Positions 33,967 through 40,986 of a DNA stretch of 64,000 nt are shown here, in pieces. Each line of letters begins with the position of its first letter. The stretch's first letter is position 1. The stretch lies in NCBI RefSeq assembly GCF_014290175.1, contig NZ_JACOOR010000001.1, positions 186,001-250,000 on the forward strand. Reading direction: 5' to 3'. Source of the stretch: Anaerosacchariphilus hominis. GTDB lineage: Bacteria; Bacillota; Clostridia; Lachnospirales; Lachnospiraceae. The position numbers and the translations under genes were made by a program. Below the pieces are notes generated by a model. The model saw nothing but the letters and a program-made list of their open reading frames with translations, ran no database searches and had not been told where the DNA came from.

Positions 33967-34297
33967 GTTCTGTCTCTCCATTCAAAAAGAATACCTTGTA
34001 AAACAGTTCCATGGAAGCCAGCAGCTCTTCCTTTTCCTTCTGCAGTTCCTTAATGCGCAGCTCGCTGCCGATCTCATCAAAAAAGAAATCATTTTCCTGA
34101 CTGGATACCCTGAAATACAGGGAGCCGTCCTCCTCAAACTCCAACAGGAGAATGCCGCCCACCTCCGTCACAAAAAGAACGCACATTACCTTCAGTTCAT
34201 CTTTGATGGCCGATGGCAATGCCGCAAATTCCGGATTAAAAAAATACTTTTCCTCATAGGAATTGGCTCCGCAAAGCACCTTATTTTCCTGACTCAT
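33956..34297 (-). CDS. conserved protein, DUF6145-like
   Basis: 113 residues from the ATG at 34297 (GGGAGGACAC upstream). A hydrophobic-acidic core (MCVLFVTEVGGILLLEFEEDGSLYFRV) is followed by a helical C-terminus (ELRIKELQKEKEELL). From memory this matches a small family restricted to Lachnospiraceae, listed as DUF6145. Soluble, function unknown. It lies between birA and lgt in the cluster. Confidence 0.75.
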   Translation of the reverse strand: MSQENKVLCGANSYEEKYFFNPEFAALPSAIKDELKVMCVLFVTEVGGILLLEFEEDGSLYFRVSSQENDFFFDEIGSELRIKELQKEKEELLASMELFYKVFFLNGETEHAQ

Positions 34298-34334
34298 GTG
34301 TCCTCCCGGCCGGTTCTGCGTCCCGCGCTCTATC

Positions 34335-35318
34335 CTATACATAACCGTATATTCCCCGCACCGACACCTCTCCGGCATAAATTTCTTCTACATGTCCGTC
34401 CTCGCAGCGAACCTGCAGCTCTCCGTAGCGGTTGATGCCAAGGGCTGTCCCCGTGTACTCATGCCCCGGCTCCAGTACCCGCACTTCCCGCCCCGTATTC
34501 ACCAGCAGACGATCATAGTCCTTCTTTAGCAGGCTCAGATCCTCCGTCTGTTCAAAAAGCCCGTAATAGGTTTCAAAATACTTCATACACAGAGCGATCA
34601 ACTCTGCCCGCTGGAAACTGTGTCCCGCGGCCTGTCGCAGTGAAATGGCCTGGCTCAGCTCCGCCGGGAACTCCCGGGTATTCACATTGATCCCGGTACC
34701 GATCACCACATAATGGATGCAGTCCAGCTCCGCACTCATCTCGGTCAGGGTTCCGGCCGCCTTTTTCCCGTTTATAACCAGATCATTGGGCCACTTCAAA
34801 CCCGCCATGTTTCCTTCCATAAGCTCGTTACAGGCATCGGCCACCGCCATTCCCATAACCAGTGTCAGCATGGAGGCATGCTCCGGCCGGATGGCAGGCC
34901 GCAGCATCAGGCTCATATAGATAGCCTCTCCCGGCGGCGAATCCCAGGCCCGGCCCCGGCGGCCCCGGCCCTTCGTCTGCTGATCGGCGCATACCAACGT
35001 CCCGTGGGGCGCTCCCTCTTCGGCCAGATACTTGGCCTGAAGATTCGTGGAGTCCGTATCCTCGAAGCAGACCAGATTCTGTCCCATTTCCCGGGTGTGA
35101 AGCCAACTCCGGATCTCCGCCTCGGTCATGGCGTCCGGCGACGCCAGAAGGCTGTACCCCTTATTCTGTACGCTGTCTATCTCGTATCCTTCTTCCCGCA
35201 GCTTTGTCACGGCCTTCCAGACCGCAGTCCGGGATACGGCCAGGGTTTCGCAAAGCTCCTGGCCTGACACATAGCCCTCCCGTTCCCGCAAAGCCGTCAG
35301 TATCTTTTCCTTTATCAT
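34335..35318 (-). CDS. birA: bifunctional biotin ligase and biotin operon repressor
   Basis: 327 residues. N-terminal helix-turn-helix (about 15-60, SGQELCETLAVSRTAVWKAV), central ligase domain with GRGRRGRAW biotinyl-AMP loop and KWPNDLVINGKKAAG, and a C-terminal SH3-like domain. The ATG at 35318 overlaps the stop of the preceding gene (ATGA). The protein attaches biotin to carboxylases and, with the HTH domain, represses biotin genes. No biotin operon is visible in the window. Confidence 0.94.
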   Translation of the reverse strand: MIKEKILTALREREGYVSGQELCETLAVSRTAVWKAVTKLREEGYEIDSVQNKGYSLLASPDAMTEAEIRSWLHTREMGQNLVCFEDTDSTNLQAKYLAEEGAPHGTLVCADQQTKGRGRRGRAWDSPPGEAIYMSLMLRPAIRPEHASMLTLVMGMAVADACNELMEGNMAGLKWPNDLVINGKKAAGTLTEMSAELDCIHYVVIGTGINVNTREFPAELSQAISLRQAAGHSFQRAELIALCMKYFETYYGLFEQTEDLSLLKKDYDRLLVNTGREVRVLEPGHEYTGTALGINRYGELQVRCEDGHVEEIYAGEVSVRGIYGYV

Positions 35319-35608
35319 AAAAACCACATCCAGATAATATTGAAGATCATGGCCACCGCCATCACTCCCGCGAATACGGAACAGAGATAGCCTGTGATCT
35401 TCTTATTCTTTGCCAGCTCCATGATTCCGGTCACCGCACTCATGACGGCTCCCAGAAAAAAGACCAGCGGTATCAGCGCCCCTTCCTTTCCTCCAAAGAG
35501 AATCAGCAGCGCCAGAATCAGAACCGCACAGGCCAGAACCATGGAGATCATTTTCCAGTAATAATAAGGATCCCGGCTCAACCTGCCCGTCTTTTTTCGC
35601 ATGCTCAT
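35315..35608 (-). CDS. small membrane protein upstream of birA
   Basis: 97 residues with three hydrophobic segments (about 19-42, 46-63 and 72-95) and a basic N-terminus. It lies 3 nt after argF and overlaps birA by 4 nt. Family not recognised with certainty. Confidence 0.78.
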   Translation of the reverse strand: MSMRKKTGRLSRDPYYYWKMISMVLACAVLILALLILFGGKEGALIPLVFFLGAVMSAVTGIMELAKNKKITGYLCSVFAGVMAVAMIFNIIWMWFL

Positions 35609-35611
35609 GCG

Positions 35612-36601
35612 TTATGCCCCCAGTGTGGCTGCCATTACAGCCTTGATGGTGTGCATACGGTTCTCCGCCTCGTCGAATACTACGGACTGGGCGGACTCGA
35701 ATACCTCGTCAGTACACTCCATCTCTGTGATACCGAACTTCTCCTGAATCTGCTTGCCGATCTTGGTCTTCAGATCGTGGAATGCCGGCAGACAGTGGGT
35801 GAAGATAGCCTGGGGCCCCGCATTGTCCATGACCTTTTTATTGACCTGATAGGGCATCAGCTCGCGGATACGGCTTTCCCATACCTCGTCGGGCTCTCCC
35901 ATGGATACCCACACGTCCGTGTAAATCACGTCAGCGTCTTTTGTTCCGCTCATCACGTCCTCGGTGAGCGTAATCGTCGCGCCTGTCTCCTTCGCCACGC
36001 CTTCACAGTAAGCTACCAGTTCCGCGTTGGGGAAATAGCTCTTGGGCGCGCAGGCTGTGAAGTGCATACCCATCTTCGCACAGGCGATCATCAGGGAATT
36101 ACCCATGTTATAGCGGGCATCGCCCATATATACCAGCTTTACGCCCTTCAGGTGACCCAGGTGTTCCTTTACCGTCAACAGAGTCGCCAGCATCTGGGTA
36201 GGATGATACTCGTTGGTCAGTCCGTTCCAGACCGGCACATCGGAATACTTGGCCAATTCCTCCACGATCTCCTGACCGAACCCCCGGTACTCGATGCCGT
36301 CAAACATACGACTCAGGACTCTGGCCGTATCGGCGATGCTCTCCTTCTTTCCGATCTGGGAGCCTGAAGGATCCAGATAGGTGGTTCCCATTCCCATATC
36401 GTGGGCCGCCACTTCGAAAGCGCAGCGGGTACGGGTGCTTGTCTTTTCAAAGATCAGCGCCACATTTTTCCCGCGCATATTCCTCTCTACGATGCCTGCT
36501 TTCTTTCTGGCCTTCAGATCCGCGGCCAGCTCCACCAGATACTCGATCTCCTCCGGTGTAAAGTCCTTCAGTGTCAGAAAATCCCGTCCTTTTAAATTCA
36601 T
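35612..36601 (-). CDS. argF: ornithine carbamoyltransferase
   Basis: 329 residues. Carbamoyl-phosphate binding STRTRC motif near residue 55, HPTQ near 135, and the ornithine-binding HCLPAFHD near 270. It forms citrulline from ornithine and carbamoyl phosphate. GGAGGAC precedes the ATG. It may be anabolic (argF) or catabolic (arcB): no arcA/arcC or other arg genes are adjacent, so the direction is uncertain. The gene sits in a cluster of unrelated housekeeping functions. Confidence 0.93.
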   Translation of the reverse strand: MNLKGRDFLTLKDFTPEEIEYLVELAADLKARKKAGIVERNMRGKNVALIFEKTSTRTRCAFEVAAHDMGMGTTYLDPSGSQIGKKESIADTARVLSRMFDGIEYRGFGQEIVEELAKYSDVPVWNGLTNEYHPTQMLATLLTVKEHLGHLKGVKLVYMGDARYNMGNSLMIACAKMGMHFTACAPKSYFPNAELVAYCEGVAKETGATITLTEDVMSGTKDADVIYTDVWVSMGEPDEVWESRIRELMPYQVNKKVMDNAGPQAIFTHCLPAFHDLKTKIGKQIQEKFGITEMECTDEVFESAQSVVFDEAENRMHTIKAVMAATLGA

Positions 36602-36619
36602 TCTTTTGTCCTCCTCAGC

Positions 36620-37795
36620 CTAACGATTTAAAATCAGGCGACCGTACTCCGGCATGGAATCCGGCATTCCTTTTTCCTCCGCTCTTTTTTCCGCTTCTGC
36701 CAGCAATGATTCCGGCGTACAGATCCAGTATCGGGGAACCTTCAGCGCCCGTGCCGTCTGCTCCAACATCTTCAGGTACAGCTCCCGGTAGCTCCATTCT
36801 CTGGGAAGCTTCAGCTTCTCCGCCAGCAACGGCAGTAATCTCTCCACATAGGCCCGCAGCTCCTGTCCCCCCGGACACTCTACCCGCGCCCGCTCCAGAA
36901 GCTCCCGCTGAAGCTCCGGCTTAACCTGAACCAATTTGTTTAAATAATAGCACTCCTCCCCGGTTTGTTCAATATAATATATTTCTCCCTCCAGCCCGTA
37001 GATGGCCTTCATGGTGTCGAAATATCCCATCCGCAGATTCCGGCGACTCTTTTTGCTGTCGAACTGCAAGACGCTTCCCAGGCTCACCTTGGGGCCGATC
37101 TCCAGAATCGTCACATCCTCGGGAATCTCCACCCGCTTCTCGATACCCACTCCGTAGATACGCAACAGAATCAGATCCCGATATCCCTGCTCCAGCAGTA
37201 CGTTCATGGGCAGTACATTGGTGGTGCCACCGTCCACGTAGGTCTTGCCATGGAGCTTCTCATTCTTGAACACGGGCAGGTAGGAGCTTGCCAGAAGCAT
37301 GTCCTTCATCTGTCCGTCCGGTACGGACTTCATATCCACATCCATCTCTTTCCAGTCCGTCAGGGAAAAGGTGCAGGAATAAAAATCCACCGGACTCTTC
37401 CGTATGGCCTCCTCGTCGATATTCTCTTCTATCAGATGCCGCAGGGGCGTAATATCCATGCCGCCCTCGCCCAGGGTTCTGAAGATATCCTTCAGAGTCT
37501 CCCGCAGAAACTCCGGCGTCATCCGCGCCTTGTCAAACAGGCTCTGCATCCGCTCGTCGTTCACGTCCATGACCTGGGAATATTCGATATTCTTCCAGAG
37601 GTTCTCCGCCCGTTCCAGATCCCCCATGCAAATCAGTGCTCCGTTCAGGGCCCCCACGGAGGTTCCGGCCACGCCCCGGATCTTCACGCCCGCTTCCTTC
37701 AGTGCCTTCCAGGCTCCGATCTGCCAGGCTCCCTTGGCTCCTCCGCCCTCCAGCACCAGTCCGTATTCCTTTGTGGTATCAATCACCGGTTTCAT
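36620..37795 (-). CDS. patatin-like phospholipase
   Basis: 391 residues. Oxyanion-hole GGGAKGAW (about 17-24), nucleophile Ser in GTSVG (near 45) and catalytic Asp in DGG (near 190) are all present, so an active Ser-Asp dyad is expected. The C-terminal 160 residues are helical and charged, without a known domain. No signal peptide, so it is probably cytoplasmic or membrane-peripheral. It is the first gene of the argF-birA-lgt-dusB cluster, 18 nt before argF. Confidence 0.88.
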   Translation of the reverse strand: MKPVIDTTKEYGLVLEGGGAKGAWQIGAWKALKEAGVKIRGVAGTSVGALNGALICMGDLERAENLWKNIEYSQVMDVNDERMQSLFDKARMTPEFLRETLKDIFRTLGEGGMDITPLRHLIEENIDEEAIRKSPVDFYSCTFSLTDWKEMDVDMKSVPDGQMKDMLLASSYLPVFKNEKLHGKTYVDGGTTNVLPMNVLLEQGYRDLILLRIYGVGIEKRVEIPEDVTILEIGPKVSLGSVLQFDSKKSRRNLRMGYFDTMKAIYGLEGEIYYIEQTGEECYYLNKLVQVKPELQRELLERARVECPGGQELRAYVERLLPLLAEKLKLPREWSYRELYLKMLEQTARALKVPRYWICTPESLLAEAEKRAEEKGMPDSMPEYGRLILNR

Positions 37796-37837
37796 ACTTT
37801 TTCAGCCTCCTTCCGGTTCTTTCCGCCATAACAGAAA

Positions 37838-37876
37838 CAGGCTGCGGGCGCAAGTCTTCCCTGTGCCGCAGCCCTG
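37838..37876 (-). terminator. terminator after the SPFH gene
   Basis: CAGGCTGCGG (37838-37847) pairs with CCGCAGCCCTG (37866-37876), with one bulge. On the minus strand TTTCTGTTATG follows. It separates the nfeD-SPFH pair from the patatin cluster. Confidence 0.65.
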
Positions 37877-37894
37877 TCTTCTCTTTTGTGTGTC

Positions 37895-38830
37895 CTAGCT
37901 CTCTTTTGCCACTTCCGTAACAGCCTTTACCATACCGGCCAGTCCCTGAATGTCTGAGGGAATGATGATCTTGGTAGCCTGTCCGTCTGCCGCCTTGGCA
38001 AATGCCTCCAGGCTCTTCAGCTGCAGAACCGCGCTGTCCGCGGATGCCTCCTTCAGCATCTTCAGACCGTCTGCATTTGCCTGCTGCACCTTCAGAATCG
38101 CCTGTGCCTGACCTTCTGCCTCGCGGATGGTCGCTTCCTTCTTCGCCTCTGCCCGAAGGATGGCAGCCTGTTTCTCCGCCTCCGCGTCCAGAATTGCGGA
38201 TTCCTTCTGTCCTTCTGCCACCAGAATGGTGGACTTTTTCTCACCTTCCGCACGAAGGATAGCCTCACGGCGCTCACGCTCTGCTTTCATCTGCTTCTCC
38301 ATGGCATCCTGGATAGCCGCCGGAGGAATGATGTTCTTCAGCTCCACACGGTTTACCTTGATGCCCCAGGGATCGGTGGCGATATCCAGAGACGCGCGCA
38401 TCTTGGTATTGATGACCTCGCGGGAGGTCAGGGTCTGATCCAGCTCCAGGTCTCCGATGATATTACGAAGGGTGGTGGCTGTCAGGTTCTCGATCGCCAT
38501 GATCGGATTCTCCACACCGTAAGCGAACAGCTTTGGATCGGTAATCTGGAAAAATACGACGGTGTCGATTCTCATGGTTACGTTATCCTTGGTAATAACG
38601 GGCTGGGGAGCGAAGTCTACCACCTGTTCCTTTAAGGTCACACGCTTTGCCACCCGATCGATAAAGGGTGCCTTGAAATGAATACCTACGCCCCAGGTTC
38701 CCATATACGCGCCCAGGCGCTCGATAACCAGTGCCTGCGCCTGCGGTACGATCTTAATACAGGAAGCAATCACCATTAAGATAAAAATAACCAGTATCAG
38801 TACTAATACAGTTCCAAAAATAGCCGGCAT
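37895..38830 (-). CDS. SPFH/band 7 membrane protein (QmcA-like)
   Basis: 311 residues. One N-terminal membrane helix (about 4-24), a band 7 domain (about 25-185, IKIVPQAQALVIERLGAY ... VELKNIIPP), then a long Ala/Glu-rich coiled coil (about 190-260) with repeated ILRAEGEKK/ILDAEAEKQ units, and a short C-terminal segment. Such proteins form membrane microdomain scaffolds. It lies 2 nt after the NfeD gene, the partner usually found with this family. Confidence 0.92.
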   Translation of the reverse strand: MPAIFGTVLVLILVIFILMVIASCIKIVPQAQALVIERLGAYMGTWGVGIHFKAPFIDRVAKRVTLKEQVVDFAPQPVITKDNVTMRIDTVVFFQITDPKLFAYGVENPIMAIENLTATTLRNIIGDLELDQTLTSREVINTKMRASLDIATDPWGIKVNRVELKNIIPPAAIQDAMEKQMKAERERREAILRAEGEKKSTILVAEGQKESAILDAEAEKQAAILRAEAKKEATIREAEGQAQAILKVQQANADGLKMLKEASADSAVLQLKSLEAFAKAADGQATKIIIPSDIQGLAGMVKAVTEVAKES

Positions 38831-38832
38831 AA

Positions 38833-39273
38833 TCAGCCCTCCTCTTTCTTCTTCACAATCAGTTTCACGCCTTCTACCCTGACGATCTCCACCTGGGTGT
38901 CCTTCGGAATCGTCTCTTCTTCCCGTTCAGCCCGGGCCGTCCAGGTGAGGCCGTTCACAAAGACCTGTCCGCGTCCTTCCAGATTGTGAATGTCAGCGGT
39001 AACCACCGCTGTTTTCCCAATCAGACTGTCCACATTCGTCTTCTCCCGTTTCTGGCTGCTGAAATACCGCAGCGCCCAGGGACGGGTGGCGAACAGCAGA
39101 ATCAGTGATCCCGCGCAGAACGCTGCCCACTGCAGTACAGGCGAAACATGCAGCATTGAAAGTATAAATGCCATCAGCGCGCCGCCCGCAAACCAGATCG
39201 TCGTCAGACCCAGGGTAATAATCTCTATCACCACCAGCACGATGATCAATATCAGCCAATACATGGCGCTCAT
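38833..39273 (-). CDS. NfeD-family membrane protein
   Basis: 146 residues from the ATG at 39273 (AGGAGAG upstream); a longer frame to 39339 is polar and lacks a site. Two or three membrane helices (about 5-75) precede a C-terminal OB-fold (about 85-140, LIGKTAVVTADIHNLEGRGQVFVNGLTWTA). Short NfeD proteins work with SPFH proteins such as the one downstream. Confidence 0.9.
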   Translation of the reverse strand: MSAMYWLILIIVLVVIEIITLGLTTIWFAGGALMAFILSMLHVSPVLQWAAFCAGSLILLFATRPWALRYFSSQKREKTNVDSLIGKTAVVTADIHNLEGRGQVFVNGLTWTARAEREEETIPKDTQVEIVRVEGVKLIVKKKEEG

Positions 39274-39379
39274 ACGCCTTACACTCTCCTTTCGCGCCTG
39301 CTCTTTCGCTCCGCCGGACAGCTTTCCATGCCCTCCCATCGGACCGAACAGGCAATATTATGAATCTTAGGCTAATGAT

Positions 39380-39408
39380 ACTATAGTTTTCAGGGAATTA
39401 CAAGTAAA
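39380..39408 (-). promoter_or_regulatory. promoter of the nfeD-SPFH pair
   Basis: Minus strand TTTACT (39403-39408), 17-nt spacer, TATAGT (39380-39385). Confidence 0.65.
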
Positions 39409-39446
39409 CTTTCTATTACGTTTTGTAGCTGTGTTGCACACCGATG

Positions 39447-39475
39447 TAAAATAGAATCCTGCTCTGCAGGATTCT
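39447..39475. repeat. palindromic intergenic repeat, copy 1
   Basis: TAAAATAGAATCCTGC (39447-39462) followed by a GAATCCTGC/GCAGGATTC hairpin. The same 16 bases occur at 54006-54021, again between genes beside terminator hairpins. Confidence 0.5.
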
Positions 39476-39512
39476 CCGCCTGCGGCGGGTCGCTTTAGCG
39501 ACATCATTCCAT

Positions 39513-39545
39513 AAAAAGGAGCGGCCGCCTGCGCGTCCGCTCCTT
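39513..39545 (-). terminator. terminator of the SleB-type hydrolase gene
   Basis: AAGGAGCGG and CCGCTCCTT (39516-39545) form a 9-bp stem. On the minus strand it is followed by TTTTTATGG, 30 nt beyond the stop codon. Confidence 0.85.
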
Positions 39546-39573
39546 CTGTTTTCTCCGACTTCTATGTGTTCCA

Positions 39574-40593
39574 TTAATAAAATACATGATTTCCGATCAC
39601 GATGTGATCACCGCTCACCGGAGAAGCCGCGTTCTTGAAATGAGTGAAGTTTCCCACTGTAGTGTAGCCGTCGATGGCTTCCTGGGCCGCCTGTCTGCAG
39701 CTGGCCTTCGGGTTACTTAAATATCTTCCGATGGTGCCATTGCTGACTACACCAAACTGCCCCGGCGCATAGATGGCCGCCAAGATACTGCCATAACGTC
39801 CGCTGCGCACACGGTTCATGACCACCGCGCCTACGGCCACCTGGCCTTCATAGGGCTGGTTTCCGGCCTCTGCCTGAATCAGAGCTGCCAGAAGCGTTAC
39901 CTCGTCGCCATTTGCCTGCATGGCGGTGAGCTGCTGTTTCAGCTTCTCCCGCTTCTCCTCTGCCTCTTTCCTCTCGATCTCTTCCATGGTCATGGCCTCA
40001 CCCAGCTCATAGTTCACATCCACGAACTCCGCCGATACATAGCCTGTCTTATCCTCTGCGTACTGTACCTGTACCCACTCGTCACCCTGCTCGATAACGT
40101 CCAGCTTCGCGCCCTCTTCCACATTCTTCAGAATTTTTGCCTCAGTACTGGCCTCGAAACGGATCCGCAGGCCCCCGGTCAGGGATGTGGCGATCAGAGA
40201 CGCTGCTTCCTGGGATGCTTCATATGCGTCCCGGCCAAAGAAGAGGTAATCATCATTCACATAACCCTCTACATTTCCGGACTTTACCAAGGTCCATCCG
40301 TCCTCTGTGTGCTCCAGCACCTCTCCCCCGTCTCCCTTAAACATCCGGCCGACGGCCTTGGAATCCGCATTGGGCTCCTGGCGCACAGTCACGTAGTCTT
40401 CCACGTTGGCGAGAACTCTGTCTTCCCACTCAGTCTCTATCTTCAGTGCCTCAAAATCTTCGCTTGTCAGGTCCTCCATAACGGACTCGATACCGGCAGA
40501 TGTATCCACATCCAGATTCTCAAAGCCGCAGGCCAGAACCCAGACGCATACCAGTGAAAAAAGCAACGGTATCTTTTTGCTGATTGCGTTCAT
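39574..40593 (-). CDS. secreted SleB-type cell-wall hydrolase with SH3 domains
   Basis: 339 residues. N-terminal hydrophobic segment (about 8-23) acts as a signal or anchor. Two bacterial SH3 domains (about 60-118 and 135-192) precede a charged coiled-coil linker (about 200-225). The C-terminal SleB/CwlJ hydrolase domain (about 230-339) has the catalytic-type Glu in IQAEAGNQ and the NFTHFKN stretch. It probably cuts peptidoglycan as a lytic enzyme. SleB itself works in spore cortex lysis, but SH3-containing relatives also act in vegetative cells. A WalR-like box lies in its leader. Confidence 0.9.
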   Translation of the reverse strand: MNAISKKIPLLFSLVCVWVLACGFENLDVDTSAGIESVMEDLTSEDFEALKIETEWEDRVLANVEDYVTVRQEPNADSKAVGRMFKGDGGEVLEHTEDGWTLVKSGNVEGYVNDDYLFFGRDAYEASQEAASLIATSLTGGLRIRFEASTEAKILKNVEEGAKLDVIEQGDEWVQVQYAEDKTGYVSAEFVDVNYELGEAMTMEEIERKEAEEKREKLKQQLTAMQANGDEVTLLAALIQAEAGNQPYEGQVAVGAVVMNRVRSGRYGSILAAIYAPGQFGVVSNGTIGRYLSNPKASCRQAAQEAIDGYTTVGNFTHFKNAASPVSGDHIVIGNHVFY

Positions 40594-40651
40594 AAAAACC
40601 TCCTGTAAGTCTTAATTGCACCAGCGACTTTTTTAATATTTTATGTCACTT

Positions 40652-40724
40652 GTTACAATTATTATTACAAATATTACATTTTTGTTACGTCAGGTATTGT
40701 AGCAGAGAAATCCTCTTTTGTCAA
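40652..40724 (-). promoter_or_regulatory. promoter of the hydrolase gene with WalR-like boxes
   Basis: Minus strand TTGACA (40719-40724), 17-nt spacer, TACAAT (40696-40701). Just downstream, around the expected start of transcription, lie CGTAAC (40684-40689), TGTAAT (40673-40678 and 40664-40669) and TGTAAC (40652-40657). The first two are separated by exactly 5 nt, as in the WalR consensus TGTWAH-N5-TGTWAH, with one mismatch. Confidence 0.65.
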
Positions 40725-40770
40725 GTTTTCCGGGCTTTCGGGCGCTTTGGCGAAAAATGAAATAAAAATC

Positions 40771-40800
40771 TTGACAGAAACAACAGCGATGGTATATAGT
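40771..40800 (+). promoter_or_regulatory. promoter of the riboswitch-ATPase transcript
   Basis: TTGACA (40771-40776) and TATAGT (40795-40800) with an 18-nt spacer, or TATATA (40793-40798) with 16 nt. The riboswitch aptamer begins about 12 nt downstream. Confidence 0.75.
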
Positions 40801-40810
40801 TTTCTTAAAT

Positions 40811-40940
40811 AAAAGGGAGTAACTTACGCTTGCGAATCTGCGTTTGTGGCGTCGTCAATACGGTGAAAGCATCCGGTGTCACAAGAAAACAGTGAGACTT
40901 TTATTGCATATTTATTGTGCAATAAAGGTCTCTTTTTTTA
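40811..40940 (+). ncRNA. yybP-ykoY (manganese) riboswitch with terminator
   Basis: AAAGGGAGTAAC at 40812-40823 and GTGAGACTTTTAT near 40892-40904 are the conserved ends of the yybP-ykoY family; GGTGAAAGCATCCGG and CGTCGTCAATACGG are the internal arms. The 3' strand of the aptamer is also the 5' strand of a terminator: GAGACTTTTATTGCA (40894-40908) pairs with TGCAATAAAGGTCTC (40918-40932), followed by seven T. Known: Mn2+ binding to this class usually allows read-through. It therefore probably turns on the downstream P-type ATPase when Mn2+ is high. Confidence 0.88.
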
Positions 40941-40986
40941 TACAAAAATTCCTGTTGGCAATACTTAGGAAAAAGGAGAAAATCAT

